64,000 nt of DNA from Paenibacillus sp. PAMC 26794 (GCF_000316035.1 NZ_ANHX01000002.1:124001-188000); one strand, 5' to 3'. Numbered from the stretch's first letter, positions 36,123 to 45,857 are shown. Made by a program: numbers and translations. The notes: a model not told the origin generated them from the sequence alone.

Positions 36123-36941
36123 ATGCATCAATCCGCACATATTCAGGAAGCAAGAGATTACATATTAAACCGAATCCATACCAAACCTGCCGTAGGCATG
36201 ATTCTGGGTTCGGGACTGGGAGCGCTCGCGGACGAGATTGAAAATGCGACCGTTATCCCGTATACAGATATTCCGTATTTCGCTCAATCGGAGGCTATCG
36301 GCCATGCCAATGAATTGGTTATTGGTGAACTCATGGGCAAAACGGTTGTAGCGATGAAAGGCCGCCTTCATTATTATGAAGGTTTTACATTGGACGAAGT
36401 GACTTTTCCCGTTCGGATCATGAAGGCGCTGGGTGTCGAGCAATTGCTTATCACCAATGCCTGCGGAGCCATCAACACAAGCTTTGAGCCGGGTCAACTG
36501 ATGCTCATTACAGATCATATTAACCTGGTAGGCAATAACCCGTTGATGGGGCCAAATAATGCTGAACTGGGTGTACGCTTCCCAGACGTATCGCAGGTAT
36601 ACAATCGCGAACTGCGCAGCATTGCCCTTAAGGTTGCAGAAGAGCAGAATGTTGGCCTGCAGCAAGGTGTCTATGCATGGTGGAGTGGCCCGGCATATGA
36701 GACACCAGCGGAGATTCGCATGATTCGTACGATGGGTGCGGATGCAGTGGGTATGTCCACGGTACCTGAAGCTATTGTTGCCATTCATGGCGGTATGAAG
36801 GTACTAGGTATTTCCTGTCTGACCAACATGGCCTGTGGTATTCTGGATCAGCCGTTAAGTCATGATGAAGTTATTGAAGTGGCTGCGCAAGTGAAAACAA
36901 CCTTTATCGGACTTGTAAAAGGCATTTTGAAAGAGAGCTAA
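36123..36941 (+). CDS. punA: Purine nucleoside phosphorylase, trimeric type
   Basis: A 272-residue enzyme with AGGAGG before the ATG. MILGSGLGALADEI (phosphate loop), MKGRLHYYEG, TNACGAINTSF and SGPAYETPAEIRMIRTMGAD ... GMSTVPEAIVAIHGG are the conserved motifs of PNP/MTAP family type I enzymes. It cleaves inosine and guanosine with phosphate to base and ribose 1-phosphate in purine salvage. The stretch before SGP reads YAWW, where many homologues have small residues. Single gene ending at a strong terminator. Confidence 0.94.
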   Translation: MHQSAHIQEARDYILNRIHTKPAVGMILGSGLGALADEIENATVIPYTDIPYFAQSEAIGHANELVIGELMGKTVVAMKGRLHYYEGFTLDEVTFPVRIMKALGVEQLLITNACGAINTSFEPGQLMLITDHINLVGNNPLMGPNNAELGVRFPDVSQVYNRELRSIALKVAEEQNVGLQQGVYAWWSGPAYETPAEIRMIRTMGADAVGMSTVPEAIVAIHGGMKVLGISCLTNMACGILDQPLSHDEVIEVAAQVKTTFIGLVKGILKES

Positions 36942-37010
36942 TCGCGAGATGATTTTTATCTAGGCCCCGATGGATAGGATAGAGTTTTCATCCAGCCAAA
37001 TCGAAACCAC

Positions 37011-37060
37011 AAAAAAACGTATGCTTCACGAGTTGTTACTCGTGAGACATACGTTTTTTT
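37011..37060. terminator. Bidirectional terminator between punA and the LacI regulator
   Basis: A-rich left arm and T-rich right arm flank ACGTATG/CATACGT and TCACGAG/CTCGTGA stems. It ends at the LacI-type gene's stop codon and serves both convergent genes. Confidence 0.9.
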
Positions 37061-38136
37061 TATTTTGCAGAACTATGAACCATCTGAGAATGATCAGCCA
37101 TGATTGCTGGTGTGGACTCCCTGATGATGGGTTTGGTCACAATGTGGGAGATCTGATACGGCTGTGTCGGGCTATTAATCCGGGATAACAGCATCTCCGC
37201 AGTCTTAATGCCCATCTCATTGCTATAAATATGAACCGTCGTTAATGCAGGCTCAATAATTCGAGATTGGGGTGCATTATCGAATCCGCATATCGCAATA
37301 TCCTGTGGCACAGCGACATTTCTATCTTTTAACGCCCTGATCAGATCAACTGCTATAAAGTCATTAGCGCATACGTAAGCGGAAGGTAGGGAGGCAAGCT
37401 CTGCCACTCGCTGGTTCAACCATCCTGGCTTGGAGAAACACAGGCGATCATTATCTACGATGCAATGGGACAGGTCGACCTGCAACCCCGCCTCCAACAT
37501 AGCACGCTGATATCCAACCCATCGTTCATTAAAGCTCTTGCAGTGATTGTAATCTCCGACGAATCCAATACTTGTGTAGCCGCTCTCAATTAATTTTGTG
37601 GTTAACTGATAGATGCTATGTTCATTCTCCATGAGTAGCAAGTCTGCTTGGAATTCGGGATAACATATGTTGGAAGCGCAATCGATAAAGATGGTGGGAA
37701 TACCCAAATCGGTAATCAGCTGTGTATATTCCAGATCAAATAATTCAATGCAAATGATGCCGTCTACTTTGGCTATATCAAAATTGTTGGGAAGTGTAAG
37801 TGTATCTTGATCGTCTTCACGCACGATATGAATCGAGAGATTGTATCCCTCCGCACTGATTCTTTTCTCCAAACCACTGATTAACAACGAACCAAAGTGA
37901 GATGTATTAGGCAGGTTTTCAGTTAAAAGGGCGATATTGCCCGGAGCCTTGGTTAGAACATGCTCATTGTCCATATAGGCAAACTGTTTATATTTAAGTT
38001 CAATTGCTTTTTTAATTACACGATTTCGGGTCTCATCCGGGATGTTTCCGCTATCGTTTAATGCTTTGGAAGCCGTATTCCTGGAGATCCCCAAAGCATC
38101 AGCGATGTCTTGTATCGTGACTTTTTCCTTTGCCAT
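37060..38136 (-). CDS. LacI-family regulator of the fructan operon
   Basis: A 358-residue repressor-type protein. The N-terminal helix-turn-helix and hinge read VTIQDIADALGISRNTASKA. The rest is the periplasmic-binding-like sugar domain (DGIICIELFDLEYTQL, SIGFVGDYNHCKSFNERW, PSAYVCANDFIAVDLIRALK, DIAICGFDNAPQSR). AGAGGTGA precedes the ATG. It faces away from the fructan-utilisation operon with 431 bases between, so it very likely controls that operon; the effector is probably a fructo-oligosaccharide or sucrose derivative. Confidence 0.9.
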   Translation of the reverse strand: MAKEKVTIQDIADALGISRNTASKALNDSGNIPDETRNRVIKKAIELKYKQFAYMDNEHVLTKAPGNIALLTENLPNTSHFGSLLISGLEKRISAEGYNLSIHIVREDDQDTLTLPNNFDIAKVDGIICIELFDLEYTQLITDLGIPTIFIDCASNICYPEFQADLLLMENEHSIYQLTTKLIESGYTSIGFVGDYNHCKSFNERWVGYQRAMLEAGLQVDLSHCIVDNDRLCFSKPGWLNQRVAELASLPSAYVCANDFIAVDLIRALKDRNVAVPQDIAICGFDNAPQSRIIEPALTTVHIYSNEMGIKTAEMLLSRINSPTQPYQISHIVTKPIIRESTPAIMADHSQMVHSSAK

Positions 38137-38455
38137 CTAATGCTTCACCTCTAATCATCAATAGTCATCCATATTCTTCTCTAAGTCAAATGTATAATAG
38201 AACGGGACAAATAGCAATCTCTGTTTTACAAATGCACAATTATATTTACATTTAAATAGATGAATTCTATTTTCATAATTGTTCCAGAAGTTTTGTTAAC
38301 TAGTGTAACAATGATGATTTATTACAGTAATGATATAGGAATATCTATGCGGATATTAACGATTCGGTGCTGTATATATACAAATTTAATCCTCTTTAGT
38401 TACATTAATGCAAAGATAAAATGATCAAATGCACAAATTTTTTTTACAAAACGTA

Positions 38456-38520
38456 TTGACTAAATCCGTTGAAACCTGATAAATTGTAAATTATTAAATA
38501 GGCGATTGTAAATATTGAAA
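38456..38520 (+). promoter_or_regulatory. Promoter of the fructan operon with two in-phase direct repeats
   Basis: TTGACT (38456-38461), 17 bases and ATAAAT (38479-38484) form a good sigma-A promoter. ATTGTAAATTATTAAA (38483-38498) and ATTGTAAATATTGAAA (38505-38520) are direct repeats starting 22 bases apart, two helical turns, across the expected transcription start. They are candidate binding sites for the divergent LacI-type regulator or another factor. The remainder of the 431-base gap is AT-rich; I saw no small gene. Confidence 0.55.
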
Positions 38521-38567
38521 GCCCTTACTGAAAACAATTGTCAACTTCTAGAATGAACGGGGGTATC

Positions 38568-39536
38568 GTGTTGGATAACATAGCCGACAGCAAAAAGGGC
38601 GGAGGAAGGGTACTGAAAGTGAGGACGACAAGCGGTCATAAGTTGCAGCAGCTCAAAAAAAATTACTTTTTATATATGTTGCTGGCACCAGCCTTAATTT
38701 TGACTCTTATCTTCAAGTACATTCCGATGTACGGAGCCATCATTGCGTTTAAGGATTTCAGTCCGATCAAAGGCATCATGGGTAGTGATTGGGTAGGACT
38801 GAAGCATTTTGAGAAATTTATAGCTTCACCCAATTTCGATATCATTTTAATGAATACGCTTAAACTCAGCTTTTTGGGATTGATATTCAGTTTCCCGGTC
38901 CCTATTTTACTGGCACTCATGCTGAATCAGGTACGCAAAGCTGGGATCAAGAAAAATATTCAATTGTTTCTGTACGCACCCAATTTCATCTCGGTTGTTG
39001 TTGTGGTGGGTATGCTGTTCATCTTCCTCTCACCGACAGGGCCAATTAATCAATTAGCCACATGGATTACAGGTCAGCCAATCATGTTTATGTCTGAACC
39101 GGAATATTTCCGCTGGATCTACATTTTGTCCGATATCTGGACCGGAGCGGGCTGGGCTTCCATTATATACGTCGCGGCTTTGGCCAATGTTGATCCGGAG
39201 CTTCACAATGCGGCTAATCTGGATGGAGCCAATCTCCTTCAGCGTATTCGCCACATTGACCTTCCAACGATTCGTCCGATTATGGCCATCGTCTTTATCC
39301 TTGCAGCTGGCGGGATTATGTCCATTGGATTTGAGAAGGCCTATCTGATGCAGACGTCCATGAACCTGCCTTCCTCCGAGATTATTGCCACGTATGTCTA
39401 CAAGGTGGGGCTACAGTCTGGAGATTACGCTTATTCTGCGGCAGTTGGATTGTTCAACTCTGTTATCAATGTGATTTTGCTGGTGACGGTGAATCTGATT
39501 GTGAAGAAATTGAATGAAGGCGAAGGCCTCTATTAG
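38568..39536 (+). CDS. Sugar ABC transporter permease, LplB type
   Basis: About 322 residues with six membrane helices. The start is uncertain: GGGGG at 38559-38563 fits GTG 38568 or TTG 38571, and an ATG at 38553 has no ribosome site. YFLYMLLAPALILTLIFKYI and MYGAIIAFKDFSPIKGI are typical of LplB-type inner-membrane components, and the EAA loop reads LHNAANLDGANLLQRIRHID. First gene of the transporter, it pairs with the next permease. Confidence 0.9.
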   Translation: MLDNIADSKKGGGRVLKVRTTSGHKLQQLKKNYFLYMLLAPALILTLIFKYIPMYGAIIAFKDFSPIKGIMGSDWVGLKHFEKFIASPNFDIILMNTLKLSFLGLIFSFPVPILLALMLNQVRKAGIKKNIQLFLYAPNFISVVVVVGMLFIFLSPTGPINQLATWITGQPIMFMSEPEYFRWIYILSDIWTGAGWASIIYVAALANVDPELHNAANLDGANLLQRIRHIDLPTIRPIMAIVFILAAGGIMSIGFEKAYLMQTSMNLPSSEIIATYVYKVGLQSGDYAYSAAVGLFNSVINVILLVTVNLIVKKLNEGEGLY

Positions 39537-39552
39537 GAAAGGAGTATTATCC

Positions 39553-40434
39553 ATGGTTGTTAAACACACGGGAATGGATCGATTGATCCTCACACTCAAT
39601 GCCATCTTTCTCACCTGTGCTGTACTGGTTGTGGTTGTTCCCCTGATTTATATTGTTATCGCCTCATTCATGGACCCCACGGTGTTACTGAATCGTGGAC
39701 TGTCCTTTAATGTATCGGACTGGAGTCTGGACGGATATCAGATGATTTTGTCCAATCCAGCCATGATCCGGGGGTTTGCAAATGCGGTATTGTACTCGGT
39801 TTCCTTTGCATTGATCACCGTGACCGTATCCATATTTGCAGGTTATGCATTGTCGGATGATATGCTCGCGGGACGTGGATTTTTCATGATTATCTTTATC
39901 ATTACCATGTTCTTCGGCGGGGGATTAATCCCTACTTATCTACTCATACGTAATCTCGGCATGCTGGATACGGTGTGGGCGATCATCATTCCTGGAGCCG
40001 TTAACGTCTGGAACATCATTCTCTCCAGAACCTTTTTCAAAGGAGTTCCTCGAGAACTGAAAGAAGCTGCAAACGTGGATGGCGCCTCTGAGATGAAAAT
40101 TTTCTTTCAGATCGTCATTCCGTTGTCGAAACCGATCATTTTTGTACTCGCACTCTATGCGTTCGTTGGGCAATGGAATTCCTATTTTGATGCAATGATC
40201 TATCTCGATAATCCGAACCTGCATCCGTTACAGCTCGTTCTGCGTTCCATTTTGATTCAGAATCAGGCTGCACCGGGCATGATCAGTGATCAGCTCGCGA
40301 TGGCAGAACTGAAACGGCTCTCCGAGATGATTAAATACTCAGCGATTGTCATTTCGAGTCTGCCACTCATCATCATGTACCCGTTCTTCCAGAAGTATTT
40401 CGAAAAAGGTGTCATGGTCGGTTCCCTCAAATAG
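39553..40434 (+). CDS. Sugar ABC transporter permease, LplC/YtcP type
   Basis: A 293-residue membrane protein with AAAGGAGT before the ATG at 39553. LYIVIASFMDP-like text (PLIYIVIASFMDPTVLLNRG), MFFGGGLIPTYLLIRNLG and the EAA loop ELKEAANVDGASEMKIFFQI are hallmarks of the second permease of this transporter type. It works with the preceding permease; the ATPase is not encoded here and is probably a shared MsmX-like protein, as usual for these systems. Confidence 0.92.
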   Translation: MVVKHTGMDRLILTLNAIFLTCAVLVVVVPLIYIVIASFMDPTVLLNRGLSFNVSDWSLDGYQMILSNPAMIRGFANAVLYSVSFALITVTVSIFAGYALSDDMLAGRGFFMIIFIITMFFGGGLIPTYLLIRNLGMLDTVWAIIIPGAVNVWNIILSRTFFKGVPRELKEAANVDGASEMKIFFQIVIPLSKPIIFVLALYAFVGQWNSYFDAMIYLDNPNLHPLQLVLRSILIQNQAAPGMISDQLAMAELKRLSEMIKYSAIVISSLPLIIMYPFFQKYFEKGVMVGSLK

Positions 40435-40489
40435 TGAACAGCCTGCGATACAGTAAGTTGATCCAATCCAACTCATGGAGGTCATTATT

Positions 40490-42097
40490 ATGAAAAAAGT
40501 GAACAAGTCCAGAAAAGCCGTTACAACGGCATCCATTTCCATGTTATCTGCAATGCTCTTTCTAACCGCCTGTGGCGGAGGTGGAGGAGGCGCGGCAAGT
40601 GAGGCGCAATCCCCTGATGGCAAGGTGACATTGAATTTTATAACACAGAGCTCTCCGCTGGCTCCCGCTGATCCGAACGACAAGCTGATTAACAAGCGAC
40701 TCGAAGAGAAAACCAATGTGCATATCAACTGGAAGAACTATACGAGTGATGTGTTTGCAGAAAAAAGAAATCTGGCGGTTGCCAGCGGTGATTTGCCGGA
40801 TGCCATTTTTGATGCAGGTTACGGGGACTATGATCTCCTGAAACTGGCGAAGGACGGGGCGATCATTCCACTTGAGGACATGATTGAACAACACATGCCC
40901 AATCTGAAAAAGGTGCTGGAGGAAGCTCCCGAATACAAGAGCATGATCACGGCTCCAGACGGACATATTTATTCATTCCCATGGATTGAAGAACTCGGAA
41001 GTGGCAAACAACGGATTCAGGCAGTGGATAACTTGCCCTGGATTAATGTGGAATGGTTGAACAAGCTTGGACTGAAGATGCCAACGACAACCGAAGAACT
41101 GAAAGAAGTATTGATCGCGTTCAAAACTCAAGATCCAAACGGCAATGGTAAGGCCGACGAAATTCCGTTATCTTTCATTAACAAACCGGGCGGAGAAGAT
41201 CTGACATTTCTCTTTGCAGCATTTGGACTCGGAGAGAACTGGGATCATACCGTGGTAACCAATGATGGGAAAGTGGTCTTCACGGCAGCTGATGAAGGCT
41301 ACAAGGAAGCGGTTAAATACATTCATGAGTTGGTTCAGGAAGGTCTCGTGGATGTCGAATCGTACCAGCAGGATTGGAACACGTATCTTGCGAAAGGCAA
41401 GGATAATAAGTACGGCATGTACTTCACATGGGATAAGGCTAACATTACAGGCATGAATGATACGTATGATGTTCTGCCTCCGGTTGCCGGGCCTAACGGA
41501 GAGGTCAATGTCACAAGAACAAACGGGATTGGGCTTGATCGTGGTCGCATGGTCATTACCAGCAGCAATAAAAACCTGGAATCCACAGCGAAGTGGGTAG
41601 ACCAACTGTACGATCCGCTCCAATCTGTGCAGAACAACTGGGGTACCTATGGAGACGAGAGTCAGCAAAATATTTTTGAATTCGATGAAGCCAAAGGCAT
41701 GCTGAAGCATCTTCCACTGGAAGGATCTGCACCTGTGGAACTCAGACAAAAAACCAGTATCGCAGGACCATTGGCCATTCTCGACAGTTATTATGACAAA
41801 TACACAACCAAACCGGAAGATGCGGCTTGGCGGATGGAACTTCTCGACAAGGTTATGGTTCCGCATATGAAAGCGGAGAACGTATATCCAAGTGTGTTCT
41901 TCTCCATTGATGAACTGGATCGATTGTCCACGATTGAGACCGATCTCTTCGCCTACGTGTTACGTCTGCGTACAGAATGGTATCAAAACGGGAAAATAGA
42001 TCAGGAATGGGATGCTTACTTGAAAGAGCTGGATCGCCTTGGATTGCAAGAATGGCTACAGATTAAACAAGCGGGATATGACCGTAATAACAAATAA
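40490..42097 (+). CDS. Oligosaccharide-binding lipoprotein, LplA type
   Basis: A 535-residue lipoprotein; GGAGGT fixes the ATG at 40490. The signal peptide ends LTACGGGGGG, with the lipobox Cys about residue 27. The body is a family 1 extracellular solute-binding fold (LEEKTNVHINWKNY, GDLPDAIFDAGY, YSFPWIEELG, GNGKADEIPLSF). A DxNGxGxxDE-like loop, common in LplA proteins and possibly calcium binding, is present. Context with a GH32 enzyme and fructokinase points to fructo-oligosaccharides or sucrose. Confidence 0.92.
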   Translation: MKKVNKSRKAVTTASISMLSAMLFLTACGGGGGGAASEAQSPDGKVTLNFITQSSPLAPADPNDKLINKRLEEKTNVHINWKNYTSDVFAEKRNLAVASGDLPDAIFDAGYGDYDLLKLAKDGAIIPLEDMIEQHMPNLKKVLEEAPEYKSMITAPDGHIYSFPWIEELGSGKQRIQAVDNLPWINVEWLNKLGLKMPTTTEELKEVLIAFKTQDPNGNGKADEIPLSFINKPGGEDLTFLFAAFGLGENWDHTVVTNDGKVVFTAADEGYKEAVKYIHELVQEGLVDVESYQQDWNTYLAKGKDNKYGMYFTWDKANITGMNDTYDVLPPVAGPNGEVNVTRTNGIGLDRGRMVITSSNKNLESTAKWVDQLYDPLQSVQNNWGTYGDESQQNIFEFDEAKGMLKHLPLEGSAPVELRQKTSIAGPLAILDSYYDKYTTKPEDAAWRMELLDKVMVPHMKAENVYPSVFFSIDELDRLSTIETDLFAYVLRLRTEWYQNGKIDQEWDAYLKELDRLGLQEWLQIKQAGYDRNNK

Positions 42098-42122
42098 AGA
42101 AAAGTACGGAGGAGAAACCATA

Positions 42123-43595
42123 ATGTCGACAATTCTTAAACAAGATTACAGAAATGAATACCATTTTTCACCGAAAGAGAAGTGGATGAACGACCCAAAC
42201 GGCATGGTGTTTTTCAATGGGGAGTATCACTTGTTCTATCAGCATCACCCACATGGAACCACATGGGGCCCCATGCATTGGGGCCATGCAGTGAGCAGGG
42301 ACCTGATTTCCTGGGAGGAACTTCCGATAGCCTTACTCCCCGATGAGAATGGCACTATATTCTCGGGAAGCGCCGTAGTGGATTGGAATAATACGACCGG
42401 ATTCTTTGAGGGTGAGCCAGGATTGGTTGCTATTTTCACCCATCATCTTGAAGTTAAAAACCAAGATGCCGTACAAACCCAGAGTTTGGCGTATAGCGAA
42501 GACAGCGGCAGAACCTGGACTAAGTACGAGGGTAATCCGGTATTAAAGCATGAGTCCTTTGTTGATTTCCGTGATCCCAAAGTGTTCTGGCATGAGCAAT
42601 CCAAAGAGTGGATTATGATTATCGCTTGTGGTCAAACGGTATGTCTGTATCGTTCTCCCAATCTGAAGGATTGGACGCTAGGAAGTGAATTTGGCGCGGG
42701 GATTGGTTCACACGATGGTGTGTGGGAATGCCCCGACCTGTTCCCGCTTGCAGTGGATGGAGATTCAGGGCAGGAGAAATGGGTGATGCTCGTTAGCATC
42801 GGTGCAGATCCTGCTTTTATTGAAGGTTCCAGAACACAATATTTTACCGGAGATTTTGATGGAACTACATTTGTCCCAGACGAGGCATCCCATACGGTTC
42901 GCTGGATTGATTATGGTCGGGATAACTACGCAGGAGTTAGTTGGTCTGACGTTCCTGAGGAAGATGGCAGACGCCTCATTATCGGCTGGATGAGCAACTG
43001 GATGTATGCCAACCAGACGCCAACCAATAATTACCGTGGAGCAATGACCATTGCCCGGGAGTTGACACTGGAGACAAGAGCGGGAGAAGTTATATTGATT
43101 CAACGTCCTGCACGTGAACTTGAGCAAGCCCGTACGCCAGTATTGTCCTTACAGGATGCTTCGATTCAGCAAGTGAGTGAGCAGTTGAACGCTTTGCAAC
43201 TAGTGAACTATGAGATCCATGCAGAGTGGGCTCCGAATCAGTCGTTCCATTTTGCGCTAAGAAGCGGCGCAGATCACGAGACGGTCGTTGGTGTAGACTC
43301 GATCCGAAGTGAAGTGTACGTTGATCGTAGTCGATCGGGCATCGGCAATTTTCATGAACTTTTCCTGAGCCGTCATACAGCTGAGTTAAAAGAAGTGAAT
43401 GGAAATCAAAGTTTGCGTATCTTTGTAGATCATTCATCTGTGGAGGTATTTGCAAATGATGGTCAGGCCGTTATTACGGATCTGATCTATCCTGATGCGG
43501 ATTGCCAAGGCATCTCTACTCATGCAGAAAATACAGATCTGGTCTTCTCTTCACTTCATATCTATGAGATATCACCAACCAAGGCTAAAGGTTAA
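42123..43595 (+). CDS. GH32 fructosidase (levanase/sucrose hydrolase)
   Basis: A 490-residue enzyme with GGAGGAGA before the ATG at 42123. Catalytic motifs are intact: nucleophile Asp24 in WMNDPNG, transition-state stabiliser Asp151 in FRDPKVFW and acid/base Glu202 in WECPDLF. The C-terminal beta-sandwich ends with IFVDHSSVEVFAND. There is no signal peptide, so it hydrolyses imported fructans, fructo-oligosaccharides or sucrose in the cytoplasm, releasing fructose for the kinase encoded next. Preference among substrates is not determined. Confidence 0.93.
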   Translation: MSTILKQDYRNEYHFSPKEKWMNDPNGMVFFNGEYHLFYQHHPHGTTWGPMHWGHAVSRDLISWEELPIALLPDENGTIFSGSAVVDWNNTTGFFEGEPGLVAIFTHHLEVKNQDAVQTQSLAYSEDSGRTWTKYEGNPVLKHESFVDFRDPKVFWHEQSKEWIMIIACGQTVCLYRSPNLKDWTLGSEFGAGIGSHDGVWECPDLFPLAVDGDSGQEKWVMLVSIGADPAFIEGSRTQYFTGDFDGTTFVPDEASHTVRWIDYGRDNYAGVSWSDVPEEDGRRLIIGWMSNWMYANQTPTNNYRGAMTIARELTLETRAGEVILIQRPARELEQARTPVLSLQDASIQQVSEQLNALQLVNYEIHAEWAPNQSFHFALRSGADHETVVGVDSIRSEVYVDRSRSGIGNFHELFLSRHTAELKEVNGNQSLRIFVDHSSVEVFANDGQAVITDLIYPDADCQGISTHAENTDLVFSSLHIYEISPTKAKG

Positions 43596-43623
43596 TTGTA
43601 ATGAAGGAAAGGAGCCCAGAACG

Positions 43624-44523
43624 ATGCGTATTGGAGCCATAGAAGCGGGCGGAACGAAGTTTGTATGTGGTGTAGGTAATGAGCATGGGCAGATTGAAGA
43701 TCGGATCAGCTTTCCAACAGAACATCCGGAGACCACTCTTGCCAAGGTGATCGACTATTTCAGGAATAAAGATGTGGAAGCCATGGGGATCGGCTCCTTT
43801 GGTCCGATTGATCTGCAACCGGATAGTCCCACCTATGGTTATATTACGACCACACCTAAGCCTGGGTGGGGAAACTGTAATGTGGTTGGAACCTTGAAGC
43901 ATGAATTTCCAGTTCCTTTTGGATGGGATACGGATGTGAATGCTGCCGCGCTCGGTGAAGCGACGTGGGGAGCGGCGCAAGGACTGGACAACTGTGTATA
44001 TTACACGATTGGTACAGGCGTTGGTGTCGGACTTGTGGCAGGGGGCCAACGAGTACACGGATTGTTACATCCCGAGGGTGGACATATTCGCACAAGACGC
44101 CATCCAGACGATCACTTTGCCGGATTATGCCCATATCATGGTGATTGCCTGGAGGGAATGGCAGCAGGTCCAGCCATTGAAGCTCGCTGGCAGATCCCTG
44201 GCAGTGAACTACCGGCAGATCATCCGGCGTGGGAGATCGAATCCTTTTACATTGCGGAGTCGATTACTACGGCCATCTTGCTTCATTCGCCGCAGAAGAT
44301 CATCTTGGGCGGTGGTGTGATGCAGCAAGATCATCTGTTTCCTATGATCCGGGAGCAGGTAGTGCGGAATCTCAATGGTTATGTAAATGCAGCCCCAATC
44401 ACGCAACATATCGACCAATATATTGTGCAGCCCGGATTGGGCCAGCATGCAGGCCTGTGTGGTGCGCTAGCATTGGGTCTGGAAGCATTGCAACAAGCAG
44501 CACAAGCTTCACATGTTTCCTAG
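43624..44523 (+). CDS. ROK-family fructokinase
   Basis: A 299-residue kinase with AAAGGAG before the ATG at 43624. The N-terminal ATP site is MRIGAIEAGGTKFVCGVGN. The ROK zinc-binding region HPEGGHIRTRRHPDDH ... CPYHGDCLEG is typical of the fructokinase branch (GmuE/ScrK-like), and GWDTDVNAAALGEATWGAA carries the catalytic Asp. It converts fructose from the GH32 reaction to fructose 6-phosphate. Last gene of the operon. Confidence 0.92.
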   Translation: MRIGAIEAGGTKFVCGVGNEHGQIEDRISFPTEHPETTLAKVIDYFRNKDVEAMGIGSFGPIDLQPDSPTYGYITTTPKPGWGNCNVVGTLKHEFPVPFGWDTDVNAAALGEATWGAAQGLDNCVYYTIGTGVGVGLVAGGQRVHGLLHPEGGHIRTRRHPDDHFAGLCPYHGDCLEGMAAGPAIEARWQIPGSELPADHPAWEIESFYIAESITTAILLHSPQKIILGGGVMQQDHLFPMIREQVVRNLNGYVNAAPITQHIDQYIVQPGLGQHAGLCGALALGLEALQQAAQASHVS

Positions 44524-44550
44524 TTTTCTATAATAATCTACATCCCAGAG

Positions 44551-44616
44551 GGGATGGCTGCGGGTTCGCTTATTTGTATAAGCAAGACTGCACCGTCCTT
44601 TTTGGTTTTTTTATTT
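44551..44616 (+). terminator. Terminator after the fructan operon
   Basis: A long stem (GGATGG ... GCTTA against TATAAGC ... CCGTCC, with G-U pairs and two mismatches) is followed by a 17-base T-rich tract. Confidence 0.6.
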
Positions 44617-44771
44617 TTTGCGGAGTTTAATATGTTTGAAAAATATAGTACGTTCTAAAATCCGATGTTGCTCAAGTGAGCTGCCAAAGGTATGATTTTT
44701 AGTGTCCTATCCCTATCGTGCGATAAGACATTCAAAAATTAACGTGTCTCCACTGGAAAGGAATTCAACAA

Positions 44772-45209
44772 ATGAACCCAATAACAATGCGTCAAGCTGT
44801 ACAGGCAGACCAAGAGCAACTCGCTGATTTGCGAGCCTTGGTACTGCACGATGATCTAACCAGGCTGGGAAGGTACGATGATGTGAAGGTGCGTGAACGT
44901 TTCCGGAATACATTCAATCCTGCCCAGACACAGATTATTGAACTTGAGGGATCAATGGTGGGTTGTGTAGCATTGAAGCCCAAGTCTGAGGCATATCTAT
45001 TGGAACATTTCTACATACATCCCGATTATCAAGGCCAGAGAATAGGAACTCAGGTACTGAACATGCTACTGGAACAGGATGAAGTTCAGGGGAAACGGAT
45101 TATTTTAAATGTTTTGCAGGGAAGCCCTGCTCGGCGATTGTATGAACGATTTGGATTTATATTGGACAGTGAAGATGAGGTCGATGTATTTATGTCAAAG
45201 CACCTTTGA
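44772..45209 (+). CDS. GNAT-family N-acetyltransferase
   Basis: A 145-residue protein. LLEHFYIHPDYQGQRIGTQV is the acetyl-CoA loop and NVLQGSPARRLYERFGFILD the C-terminal motif; the start NPITMRQAVQADQEQLADLR is typical. GGAAAGGAA lies upstream of the ATG. It is a single gene between the fructan operon and the biosynthetic cluster, with nothing tying it to either. Confidence 0.85.
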   Translation: MNPITMRQAVQADQEQLADLRALVLHDDLTRLGRYDDVKVRERFRNTFNPAQTQIIELEGSMVGCVALKPKSEAYLLEHFYIHPDYQGQRIGTQVLNMLLEQDEVQGKRIILNVLQGSPARRLYERFGFILDSEDEVDVFMSKHL

Positions 45210-45293
45210 GAGAATGAATCCTTGTCGCAAGATAGGGATATCATCTTGATGGTGGAAACCTATTAAATATTTGTGAATACATGGCAATAGTGA

Positions 45294-45323
45294 TTGCTTG
45301 ACTCAGGAAGATTATGATAGTAT
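45294..45323 (+). promoter_or_regulatory. Possible promoter of the biosynthetic cluster
   Basis: TTGCTT (45294-45299), an 18-base spacer and TAGTAT (45318-45323) lie about 115 bases upstream of the acyl carrier protein gene, in a 229-base gap that otherwise shows no gene. Confidence 0.35.
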
Positions 45324-45438
45324 CGAAGTCAGAGAATATATGGAATATTTACAAAATGTAGGACTTTTTTTGTTCCGATTCCTATACTCTTAGGCAAACG
45401 TTCGAACAGATTCTGATCACAGAAATGGTGCTACAAAA

Positions 45439-45765
45439 ATGGTTTTCAAAGATTACATGTCTCACATGGAGGAGGAACCTTTTTTGCAAGAATATCCTGT
45501 GGCTTATGATCAGTTTGATATTCACTTCTATCAGGTCGTGGAAATGTTTTCTGAACAAAAGCTGGATGTAAGTGCGTTAGATGAGGATTTAAGAGTTCTT
45601 GGATTAAACTCCATTTCATTTATCAAACTGATCATTGCCTTGGAGAACGAATTCAATATTGAGATGGACGATGAGTATCTTGAATTGGAGAACTTCACAA
45701 CATTGCAACATCTGAAAGACAGTTTGCGTAAGTGCATCAATTATGAGATTCCCAATCAGTCATAA
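45439..45765 (+). CDS. Free-standing acyl carrier protein
   Basis: A 108-residue protein. The carrier motif is LRVLGLNSISFIKLIIALEN, with the phosphopantetheine Ser in LNSISF, followed by FNIEMDDEYLELENFTTLQHL, the normal helix II-IV of an ACP. Length exceeds the usual 80 because of an N-terminal extension (FKDYMSHMEEEPFLQEYP). The start is uncertain: the ribosome site is weak. As first gene of the cluster, next to an acyl-CoA dehydrogenase, it probably carries an acyl or amino-acyl intermediate for that enzyme. Confidence 0.88.
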   Translation: MVFKDYMSHMEEEPFLQEYPVAYDQFDIHFYQVVEMFSEQKLDVSALDEDLRVLGLNSISFIKLIIALENEFNIEMDDEYLELENFTTLQHLKDSLRKCINYEIPNQS

Positions 45766-45857
45766 AGGGAAAATGACGACACAAGCTCATATCAGACAAT
45801 CACAGCATCGAGTTCCGTTTATTGGACTTATAACCTCAAAATCAGGAGTGATATGTG

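Noticed and set aside
36165..36788. Reverse-strand frame of 207 codons
   Set aside because: Entirely opposite the purine nucleoside phosphorylase; no protein family features.
41168..41866. Long reverse-strand frame (232 codons) inside the binding lipoprotein gene
   Set aside because: It lies wholly opposite a clear solute-binding protein, has no family motif, and its composition is that of an antisense shadow.
45773..45857. Short frame between the ACP and dehydrogenase genes
   Set aside because: No ribosome site, runs into the dehydrogenase start in another phase, and has no protein-like features.
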